From Areca catechu (Eukaryota; Streptophyta; Magnoliopsida; Arecales; Arecaceae), in assembly GCA_021397845.1 (NCBI GenBank), contig CM038043.1:30875501-30939500 (forward strand): DNA of 64,000 bases. Direction: 5' to 3'. Shown here piece by piece: positions 55,181 to 64,000 of this stretch. A program made the translations under genes and the position numbers. Within the stretch, counting starts at the first letter, position 1. Every line of letters begins with the position of its first letter. Below the pieces are notes generated by a model. The model saw only the letters and a program-made list of their open reading frames with translations. It made no database searches and was not told where the DNA came from.

Positions 55181-56532
55181 TGATGCGACAAGCATATGAT
55201 TAATGATTTGATTAGTGTTTGTAGAGCAATGAAACCAAATTACACTAGCATTGTACTCATCATAATAAGTCTTAAGGATTACATGAAAAGGGACTATTAC
55301 ATGATTAGACACAATCCTAAAACTAAGAAGGAAGAAGATCTAGACAATAGGGGCTAATGATTGAGGACTTTCCTTGTTGAGCTTTCCAACCTTCTAATGA
55401 TTTCAAACCTTGAAACTACCGATACTCTGGACTGGAGAACTTGGATAACAGAGATCAGAATGCTGGGCTTGGGCTTCAGCTTGTTGGTTCATTGTCAAGG
55501 GGAACCCTGTTCACAACTCAAAGACTTCGAAGGACCCTGCAATGAAGATCAAAAGTTAAGGAAGAAGAAAGCAGGCATGTGGGAGGGATGGAATAATTTA
55601 TGAGCAAGGAAGGAAGTCTAAGATGGTTTGGCAGGCTCCAATGTATCCTTCTTGAACTTGGCATTGGATGGCTTGGAGAAGAAAGTAGATTCGAGTTGGG
55701 GGGGGCTTAGGAACAATCACTCAAAGAAATAACATAAGACTACAACTTCAACTTCAACTTCATTTTTCATTCATCTCATCAATAATCAATCCCCTTTACA
55801 ATGGGCGTCCAAGGCCTTTAATAGCCTCACAAAGCTAGCTTTTGAAATTTAAAAACTCCCCAAATTGAGGAGGATTACAAGGGGGGGTTGGAGGATTTGG
55901 TGGAGAGTTTGGAGGGATGGGATGGGGGGGGGGGTTGGAGGATGTGATGGAGGACTTGGAGGGGTGTGGCCAACCTCCTTGAATTTGAATCTTCCTTGTT
56001 GGCGCTAAAGAGTGATGAGGTGGCTAGTGAGGTGGTGCCTGATGACGTGGCATGATGAGATGATCTTCTACTTGGATAAGGAATGACATGTGGTGCCAAG
56101 TGGTCCTAATTGATGGTCCTTTTCTCTTGCTTGGTTGATGTGTCTTCTCTTCTTCATGTGGTCAAATTCTGGGATCCAGAATTTGAGTCTTGTTGTGGCT
56201 TTCATTGCTTTAAGACTTGATTAACTGAAATAGACTTAACTCAACTAAACTGACTTGACTGACCTAAACTTGAAACAGACTTACAGGAAATGAATTTTTT
56301 TTTTTTAAAAGGAATTACAGGACTCAATAAACACTCTTGATTAATTACAGGACTCTTGAAAAGGAAATGGCTCTTGAAAACATTTACAGGACTCTTGAAA
56401 AGGAAATGGCTCTTGAAAATAAAACATTTTTGAACTAAAGGATACAAGGTAACCTAATTATCTTCGATCCAAATTGGGATAAGGCTAACCTTGTTGGAGT
56501 GAAGTTTCTTTCGATTTTTGGTGTCCACACCA
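55181..56532 (-). repeat. 3' LTR of element C (1352 bp)
   Basis: The plus strand reads TGATGCGACAAGC...GTGTCCACACCA. It has a 39-bp duplication (around ACAGGACTCTTGAAAAGG, near 56326-56405) that the right LTR lacks, and a G run near 55922-55933. No gene. Confidence 0.9.
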
Positions 56533-57128
56533 ATTCTCCTAGGGTGGGCAAAACTCAACCCAGTCGAGTATGGTTCAGTTTTGCCCTGGTAATGCTCGAA
56601 CAAGTCTGGGTTAAGTCTTTGCAGGTCCTCTCGAGTAATCCAAGAGTTGTCGGACTCAGGTCAACCTTGTCATTGAACCAGGTATCGCTGATAGTCCTTA
56701 TTCCTGGTAGTAATGGTCTTGTCATACAGGATTCTCTCAATCCTCTCTCTCCGCTCAGGTAGGGTTGGTGGTGGACACTCAGAAATATGTTCACTCTCAA
56801 TGAAAGTTTCTGGCCCAAAAGGCTCACTAGGTATTAGTACTGGTTCTTTGTATTCTACTAGGTCTGAAACATTAAAGGTTGTACTGATACCCATATTAGG
56901 TGGAAGTTCCAAAACATATGCATTAGGCCCTATTTTCTTTAAGATCTTGAAAGGTCCCGCTCCGCAGGCGTGCAGCTTCTTTATGGTTCCAGGTGGGAAC
57001 CGTTCAGGGTTGAGCATAATCATTGTATAATCCCCTTCACAGAATTCTTTAGCCCTCTTATGTGAATCAGCTAAATGTTTATAAGTCTCATTGCTCAGTT
57101 TGATCTTATTACTGATTTTTTTATGCAA
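56533..57128 (-). pseudogene. pol: Element C integrase C-terminus with chromodomain
   Basis: The frame reads MHKKISNKIKLSNETYKHLA, a GPY/F module (GDYTMIMLNPERFPPGTIKK, GAGPFKILKKIGPNAYVLEL) and the chromodomain start ERIERILYDKTITTRNKDYQ. Two TGA codons near 56670 and 56661 replace, by context, Trp and Arg. Beyond them the frame continues with SDNSWITREDLQRLNPDLFE into the LTR. The domain is recognisable but broken. Confidence 0.83.
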
Positions 57129-57259
57129 ATTTGTGACATGCTGTACGAAAGATTCAGCAAACTTAGAAATTTACACAAGCACTTATAAAATGCAGACTGA
57201 ACTAGGCATCCTTATTGAGAGAAATTTTATTGGACTTTTTAGGACCTAAACCTAACAGA

Positions 57260-58084
57260 TTATTGACTCTCTAGGTTTGACCCTGGTCTGGATGCACATG
57301 AGAATTTACCATGGGTTCCTAGCAAATGCCATAAGGTTTTCCAAAAGTAGGTAGTAAAAGGAATAGGCTTTAAAAGCTCATGCATCCTAGTAAACTCATC
57401 CAAATGAAACTTAATGGCTCTAAAATTATGATAAGACTCAGGGAAAAGAAGGAAATAGGAATCCGAGACTTGGGGTAATTTAGGGGAATCTTGAAACAGA
57501 CCTTGGTTACTCATGATGACCTTAAGATTAGAATTTTGATCTACAGGCGGGATGCTTCTAGGTAGTTGAAGGTCATCAGGAAAGTCTTCTAAAATAATGA
57601 TTGGGTTCTTCTCAGGTACCTGAAGGAGTTCTTGTGTCGAAGCTAAAGTATTGGGTTCTTCCTGAGGGCATTGTCTTACGGGAACCAAGTCCTCACTAAA
57701 TTTTGGTTGTTCTGATGTTTCAGGACTAGGCTCAATAATCTTTTCTTTACCAAAGGTTTCCTCATGTAAGGTACTAAAGTTGTTCTCTTCACAGTCTTCC
57801 CCTTCATATTCATCTATTAAACTTATGTCAGTCTCATACACATATTTACTAGGTTGTTCAAATATGCCTTCTTCCTTCCCTAGCCCTTCAGTTTGAGGAT
57901 ACCCTAAGTCTTGAGTATCAATGAACTCAACTTGTACTTCGGGGTTCTTACTCCTATCATTCATATGAGCTAATGGGATAGTAGGAGTTGGTTGGTCCAA
58001 GGAAAATTGTTTAGCCAGCATTTGGTTCTATTGGGCCATTTGATCATTTAGGGCTTTCAGCATGGTTTCAAGATTCGGGTCCAT
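57260..58084 (-). pseudogene. gag: Element C gag start fused to the acidic accessory region
   Basis: From ATG 58084 it reads MDPNLETMLKALNDQMAQ, then TAG at 58028-58030. It is open from 58021 to 57260. The Gag core and zinc knuckle are absent. The acidic region has ISLIDEYEGEDCEENN (about 57840-57790), then NLKVIMSNQGLFQDS and the C-terminal motif FTTYFWKTLWHLLGTHGKFS (about 57345-57290). The alignment with A is clear despite different LTRs. The function is unknown. Confidence 0.8.
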
Positions 58085-59151
58085 GGCTACACTGGACTGG
58101 GTCTGGACTGGTGAATATGAGGCTCCTAATCTAGTTTTTATGCATGCAAGTAGACTCAAGCTCGACTAAGGTTTCCTAGACCTAGAGCACAAATTAGAGG
58201 TCTAATTAAGTGAACCAACTAGCTAGTAGTACTTATGGGACTTAGCCAGGTAGGTGGTGGGCAGTGAAGGTCCCTGATTGCCAACCTTAGACAGCAATAT
58301 GAGATTGGTCAGGTAGGCGGACCAAATCACAAGCCCTAATGCACCAATCCTAGACACCAAGCCAGTAAGCACACACCAATTAGCTGACACAGTTAACTTG
58401 ACCCTAACCTGAACCCAACTTGTTGGTGTCCCTAACCCACTAGGGCAATTAACGTTCTACTCAATTTTAATTAACGGGCTGGGATTGATATACTGGTTGG
58501 TGATTTTTGGGCTAGGGACAGGTGATGAAACCCTGACCCTATGTCAAATTGATGCCCTTAATTTGATTTCTCATGAGATGAATGAAATGCAGAGGTGCTG
58601 CAGAAGTGTGTTGCAGTTTGAAAGTGGTGTGGAAAATGTGATGAAAATAATTTCCAAAAATTCTGAAAAATTCATAGAGTATTCCTAACTTATATGTTTC
58701 AATACAAATGAAAGAAATTTTAAAACTAAAATCTGTACTACTCTAAGCAGATCCTACAAATGAAGATAAATAAAAAGGACATAACAGAAACCTAATGACA
58801 GTGTTGAACTGAAGAATTTTTCATTTTTTTAATAATTTTTTTCTGATGATGAAATTTAATATGGTAATAACTGACTTAAAAAGGAACAAGAAAAAAAATA
58901 TTTCAACAAAAAATTAGTGACTTGCCTTTGGAGCTGCAGACGGATTACAGTAAACAGATGCAAATTTTCAGAAAACAGAACCTAATCAAACAAGTGCAAT
59001 GGCTTACCCAAACTTCAATCTAAAAAATTCACGTCCGGCCAGGGGCTCATTATTCCCATGGATCGTGACAGTGTACTGGAGTACACCCGCTCAGGAGGTG
59101 TGAATTTTAGATCTTGCTTGGATTTAAAGAGAACTATTCTACCCTAATGCA
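58085..59151 (-). promoter_or_regulatory. Leader of element C
   Basis: No gene. A block on the minus strand (58450-58423) contains CCCTAG-TGGG-TTAGGG, matching the leader hairpin of A and B with C changed to T, so a G-C pair becomes G-U. The stretch 58240-58360 also matches A and B (GGTCCGCCTACCTG). Confidence 0.6.
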
Positions 59152-59152
59152 A

Positions 59153-59168
59153 CCATGCTCTGATACCA
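59153..59168 (-). other. Primer-binding site of element C
   Basis: The minus strand reads TGGTATCAGAGCATGG, complementary to initiator tRNA-Met over more than 12 bases, three bases from the LTR. Confidence 0.9.
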
Positions 59169-59171
59169 ATA

Positions 59172-60491
59172 TGATGCGGCAAGCATATGATTAATGATTT
59201 GATTAGTGTTTGTAGAGCAATGAAACCAAATTACACTAGCATTGTACTCATCATAATAAGTCTTAAGGATTACATGAAAAGGGACTATTACATGATTAGA
59301 CACAATCCTAAAACTAAGAAGGAAGAAGATCTAGACAATAGGGGCTAATGATTGAGGACTTTCCTTGTTGAGCTTTCCAACCTTCTAATGATTTCAAACC
59401 ATGAAACTACCGATGCTCTGGACTGGAGAACTTGGATAACAGAGATCAGAATGCTAGGCTTGGGCTTTAGCTTGTTGGTTCATTGTCAAGGGGAACCCTG
59501 TTCACAACTCAAAGACTTCGAAGGACCCTGCAATGAAGATCAAAAGTTAAGGAAGAAGAAAGCAGGCATATGGGAGGGATGGAATAATTTATGAGCAAGG
59601 AAGGAAGTCTGAGATGGTTTGGCAGGCTCCAATGTATCCTTCTTGAACTTGGCATTGGATGGCTTGGAGAAGAAAGTAGATTCGAGTGGGGGGGGGGGGC
59701 TTAGGAACAATCACTCAAAGAAATAACATAAGACTACAACTTCAACTTCAACTTCATTTTTCATTCATCTCATCAATAATCAATCCCCTTTACAATGGGC
59801 GTCCAAGGCCTTTAATAGCCTCACAAAGCTAGCTTTTGAAATTTAAAAACTCCCCAAATTGAGGAGGATTACAAGGGGGAGGTTGGAGGATTTGGTGAAG
59901 AGTTTGGAGGGATGGGGGGGGGGGGCGGGGGTTGGAGGATTTGGTGGAGGACTTGGAGGGGTGTGGCCAACCTCCTTGAATTTGAATCTTCCTTGTTGGC
60001 ACCAAAGAGTGATGAGGTGGCTAGTGAGGTGGCGCCTGATGATGTGGCATGATGAGATGATCTTCTACTTGGATAAGGAATGACATGTGGTGCCAAGTGG
60101 TCCTAATTGATGGTCCTTTTCTCTTGCTTGGTTGATGTGTGTTCTCTTCTTCATGTGGTCAAATTCTGGGGTCCAGAATTTGAGTCTTGTTGCTGGCTTT
60201 CATTGCTTTAAGACTTGATTAACTGAAATAGACTTAACTCAACTGAACTAACTTGACTGACCTAAACTTGAAACAGACTAACAGGAAATGAAATTTTTTT
60301 TTTTAAAAGTAATTACAGGACTCAATAAACACTCTTGATTAATTACAGGACTCTTGAAAAGGAAATGGCTCTTGAAAATAAAACATTTTTGAACTAAAGG
60401 ATACAAGGTAACCTAATTATCTTCGATCCAAATTGGGATAAGGCTAACCTTGTTGGAGTGAAGTTTCTTTCGGTTTCTGGTGTCCACACCA
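59172..60491 (-). repeat. 5' LTR of element C (1320 bp)
   Basis: Near-identical to 55181-56532. It has long G runs near 59689-59699 and 59914-59936. It is followed by GATAG. Confidence 0.92.
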
Positions 60492-60496
60492 GATAG

Positions 60497-61930
60497 GTGA
60501 TGTCGAACTCGTTGAGTTTCAATGCCTACTTGGCTAGGTGCCATGAAGTGTCAGGGTAGCTTAGAATAGCCCTCGGAGGCTGATCTATGAGGACAGCGAT
60601 GGGGTGCACTTGAAAGTAGGGCCTGAGATACTGCACAAACATTATTAATGCAAAAATGATCTTCTCAGATCAGGTATACCTAGTTTTCATGTCATGGAGC
60701 AGCTTGCTGATGTAGTAAATTGGCTATTAAAAGCCATCTTTATCAGTGCAGACTAGCACTGAGCTGACCACTTCGGGTGAAACTGCCAGGTATAGGAGGA
60801 GTTCTTCTCCAGGCTCTGGCTTGGATAGCAGTGGCAGTGAGGCGAGGAGCTTCTTCAGTCCCTCGAATGCCTCCCGGCAATCTTCCATCCAAGTGAAATT
60901 GTTCATCTTCCGTAGCACCTTGAAGAATGGCTAGCAGCATTCAGTGAAACGCAAAATGAAGCGGCTTAGTGCTTTGATGCACCCAGTCAAGCGCTACACC
61001 TCCTTCTTAAAAATGGGATGCCTCATCTCAATGATCACCTGGATCTTCTGGGGATTAGCTTCTATTCCCCTCTGGGTGACCATGAATCCCAAAAACTTTT
61101 CTGCTGCAACATCGAAAGCACACTTGGTAGGGTTCAACTTCATCTAGTAGGAGTGGAGGTTATTGAAAGCCTCTGGCAGGTCAGTAATGTGGCCCGACTC
61201 TGGGCTGCTCATTACGAGCTCATCATCCACATAGACTTACATATTACAGGCGATATGGTCTTTGAAGACCTTATTGACCAAGCGCTGGTATGTGGCCCCT
61301 GCATTCTTAAGACCAAAGGGCATCATCTTGTGGTAGTATGTACCTCTGTAGATCACAAATGTGTCTGCTTCTCGTCTTCTGGATGCATGCAGATCTATTT
61401 GTATCCAGAGAATGCATCCATGAAGCTGAGGTATTTGTGGCCCGAGGTCGCATCCACCAGCTGGTCAATTTTGCAGAGTGGGAAACTATCTTTTGGACAC
61501 GTCCAGTTGAGGTCGGTGTAGTCTACATAGATCCTCCACTTTCAGATGCTTTCCTGACCATCACCACATTAGCGAGCCAGTCAAGATAGCGTGCCTCATG
61601 GATAAGTCCTATTGTGAGAAGCTTCTCGACTTCCTCGTTGATTTCCCTCTATCTCTCTGGGGTGAAGCTCCTTTTCTTCTGCCAAACCGGGCAATGATTG
61701 GGATCGATATTCAACCTATAAGTGATTACTTCAGGTGGAATGCCAAGCATATCGGCAGCAATCCAGGCAAAGATGTCTGTGTTGGCCCATAAGAAGCCAA
61801 GTAGACAAGATCTCTCTTCTTCGAGCAGCAGGGCTCCAACATGTACTGTCCTCGAGGGGTCCTCTCTCAAGGGGAAGGACAATAAGGGCTCAACTAGTCC
61901 GCCCTTTGGCTCCAGCTCCATTGGGTTTGA
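60497..61930 (-). pseudogene. pol: Element D reverse transcriptase and RNase H
   Basis: Read leftward: a linker (MELEPKGGLVEPLLSFPLRE, DIFAWIAADMLGIPPEVITY), RT start (NEEVEKLLTIGLIHEARYLD), active site VYVDDELVMS near 61225, KLNPTKCAFDVAAEKFLGFM, and RNase H (WMEDCREAFEGLKKLLASLP, LLLYLAVSPEVVSSVLV). It reaches ALKLNEFDIT at 60497, where element C is inserted. Many stops and frame changes occur; YVDD is intact. Confidence 0.86.
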
Positions 61931-62164
61931 CTGGTCAATGACTGGACTTGGATTGGCTCCTCGGGGCCCCAGGACTATCTGCAGGCAGTGTTGGATTGGC
62001 TAGCATGACCCTCTTATCTCCCTGGTCCCCCAAAGGGTCAGGAACTAAATGAGGAGATGCCTTGTGAAGATGGTGGCGTCGAGCAGATTGAGTATGGGAT
62101 AGGCCAGGATAGCATTGTAAGGCAAGGGAAGCCTCATAATGGTGAATGTCGTCAACACAGTACT

Positions 62165-62506
62165 TTACCAAGATGGTGTCCCAATAGTTATTGGGAGTGT
62201 GATCTCTCCCTCAACTCTGACCAAATCTCCGGTGAATCCCACCAAGGATGTGAATGCTAATTTTATTCGGTTAGAAGATAGATTCATCCTTACAAAAGTA
62301 TCATAAAAAAGGATATCTGCTGAGCTTCTACTATCAACCATGATTCTTTTTACGTGATGTTTTGCTATCATCATTTCTACGATGACAGCATCATTATTTG
62401 GGTTGTCCTCCCCAGCTGACCCTTCTTCCATGCAAGGGAGTACCTTATCACTCTCCTCTCTCTCTCTAGTCCTCTTCGAGGTTCTCCTTACCCCCCAGGA
62501 TATCAT
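62165..62506 (-). pseudogene. pol: Element D aspartic protease
   Basis: The frame contains IMVDSRSSADILFYDTFVRM, where the usual active site VDSGSSADIL has Gly changed to Arg, then SLVGFTGDLVRVEGEITLPI. It is typical of Tat proteases. The lost glycine in the D-S-G loop should inactivate it. Confidence 0.83.
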
Positions 62507-62527
62507 TCCCAGTGATTTCTCGATGGG

Positions 62528-64000
62528 CTAGTTATCGATGGCGAGCAGATGGGGCTCTTCATTTCGGGCCACCGAGGGTGCTGCCCCATCCATGTACTTG
62601 CCGAGGTAGCTATGCTTAATCAGGTCTTCTATCTCCCTCTTCAGGTGGTGCCATTCCTCCGTATCATGGCCGTGGTCCTGGTGGAAGTGGCAGTAGCGGG
62701 ACTTATCATTCCCAGCTGACGACCTCAATGGGAGAGGTCGACGTAGAAAGCACTCAGCCTCGATCTCTATAAGGATCTTTGCTCTCGAGGCGAGGAAAGG
62801 AGTAAACTTTTCTTCTTTAGTGGGATCGACTCTGGGTCCTGGCCCTGGTCACTAGGCCGGCACCATCTTTTGAGCCAGGGGAGCAAATGTTTCCCCAATG
62901 GCCTACATCTTGAGGGACCCCCGTCCAACTCCCTCCTGGTATGGTCAGCCTCCTCTGCATGGATGTACTTGTGAGCCCGGAGGAGGAGCTTCAAGTAAGT
63001 CTTCAGAGGCTTCTTATCGAGGGAGTAGGTGAAGTGGGAGGTCCGCAACCCCCTCTTCAGGGCCAGCATGGCAACTAGCTCATCAAGGTGATAGATCTCC
63101 AGGGTGGCAATCTTGAACCGGAAACGTAGTCCCGGAGAGACTCTCGATCCTGCTAGCAGATCGAGAAAAGACTATCAGCCTCTCGTGGCACCTTCCTGTA
63201 TGCATCGAAGTGCACCACAAACTTCTTTTCCAACTGAAAGAAAGAGTAATATTTTCAAACTCGAGTCTAAAGAACCAGGCCCGAGTGGCCTTCCATAGGG
63301 TGGCCGAAAAGGCAATGCAGAGGAGAGCATCAGTAGCCCCTAGACCCTCATGAGGGCTTTGTAGCTTTCTAGGTAGTCCAAGGGGTCGGTCATCCCATCG
63401 TAGGGATCAACCTGCGGCATACAAAACTTGCTAGAAATCAGTTCCTCTTGGATTTTACGAGAGAAAGGGGGATGGGTGTCGTCACCCGCGGGCTCGCTAG
63501 AAGAGCCTTGAACTTCTACAAACTGGTGAGCCAGGTCTGCCAGCTTGCACTCCTACTCTTCGAGGCACCTTTTCGCTTGGTGGTGGATGGCCTCGTCTAT
63601 GAACCCCATGGCCATGACCGTAGGGGTTGAAGAGGGGTCAGAGTGGAGGAACTCTCGCCTGAGTTTTTGACCACGCTAACACTGTTGATGCGAGCATGCA
63701 CCGTGGTTCAAGACTGAGGAGTGGCTCTCCCGACTAGTCGGGTCACATTGCTGTTTCTTCCTAACCACCTGGTGGTCTCCCGATGGGTGGGAAACTATAT
63801 GCGATGGCCTCTCCCAAAAGGACCATAGGCTGGTACAGGGATTGGCAGCACGGGCCACCAGCTCCCTAGTTGTTGCTGTGTTTCCAAGGACCATTGCCTT
63901 TAATGGGCTGGTGCACCGCTACAGCCAGGGCATGAACCTGATGGACCAGTATGGTGATCTAGGGGTCTGCCGTAGGTGGCGGTGGTGGAGCGGGAAGCTC
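62528..64000 (-). pseudogene. gag: Element D gag
   Basis: Read leftward it shows a Pro-rich N-terminal zone (63900-63450) and the Gag core with DPYDGMTDPLDYLESYKALM (near 63400-63345). Then come FKIATLEIYHLDELVAMLAL, LRTSHFTYSLDKKPLKTYLK and HKYIHAEEA (63115-62930), and a zinc-binding motif YCHFHQDHGHDTEEWHHLKR, with the last Cys changed to Trp, near 62690. Frames are broken and the start lies near or beyond 64000. Confidence 0.8.

Larger units (their letters stand above)
55181..60491 (-). mobile_element. Non-autonomous chromodomain element C with target duplication GATAG
   Basis: LTRs at 55181-56532 and 59172-60491, 5-bp duplication GATAG (55176-55180, 60492-60496), primer-binding site next to the right LTR, and a 2.6-kb interior on the minus strand. 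The interior holds only a gag start, the acidic accessory region and an integrase tail with chromodomain. Its LTR differs from that of A and B, but the layout is the same. Removing C and one copy of GATAG makes the reading frame of D continuous across the site, so D was the target. Confidence 0.92.
40451..64000 (-). mobile_element. Tat-clade gypsy element D, minus strand, interrupted by B and C
   Basis: From right to left: gag (to 62528), protease (62506-62165), RT/RNase H (61930-60497), element C insertion, second RNase H (55175-54780), integrase (54660-53390), tandem repeats, antisense ORF remnant (51013-51720), B/B' material, a short flank with the polypurine tract, and 3' LTR (40451-42480). 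The 5' LTR is beyond 64000. The order and extra RNase H identify Tat. D and E are separate copies pointing tail to tail. Confidence 0.82.

Overview
The window is a block of nested plant LTR retrotransposons. I see no host gene, tRNA, rRNA or CRISPR array. It mixes Ty1/copia elements (a SIRE-like one and another lineage) with Ty3/gypsy Tat, Athila and chromodomain elements, all decayed by stops and frameshifts. This is typical of intergenic heterochromatin in a flowering plant with a large genome. I cannot name the species. I label the elements H, J, E, A, G, K, F, D, B and C.

Layout from left to right. 1-6905 is copia element H (+), without its 5' LTR. It sits in the 5' end of J (-, LTR 6972-7629). 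J sits in the reverse transcriptase of Tat element E (+). E runs 7630-33295 and is interrupted twice: by non-autonomous chromodomain element A (10219-17002) and by SIRE-like copia element G (-, 19584-30617, target duplication TCTTC). E resumes with an antisense accessory ORF, a polypurine tract and its 3' LTR (31803-33295). Athila fragments K (-) follow at 33296-34937 and 39963-40450. They are split by F (-, 34938-39962), which is almost all LTR. A second Tat element, D (-), starts with its 3' LTR at 40451-42480 and runs past the right edge. D is interrupted by chromodomain elements B/B' (42613-51012) and C (-, 55181-60491, target duplication GATAG).

The most unusual material is as follows. 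(1) H carries four stem-loops in its leader. They share a 19-nt loop but have unrelated, internally complementary stems. (2) A, B and C are non-autonomous and lack protease, reverse transcriptase, RNase H and the integrase core. All keep a gag start, an acidic protein with a conserved C-terminal motif, and an integrase tail with chromodomain. A and B also have complementary gag defects. (3) The LTR-end/primer-binding-site junction of B is repeated as a 31-bp unit, four times at the 5' LTR and three at the 3' LTR. (4) The LTR starts and leaders of A, B and C hold short palindromes with pair-preserving changes. (5) G has a long accessory ORF in the env position and three polypurine tracts. (6) The two Tat 3' LTRs contain different regular minisatellites of 70 bp and 104 bp.

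How the parts work together: E, D, H, G and K once encoded gag, protease, reverse transcriptase/RNase H and integrase for copy-and-paste transposition. A, B, C and F would have needed proteins supplied by other elements. Coordinates of element ends were read by eye from TG...CA ends, primer-binding sites, polypurine tracts and repeated flanks.
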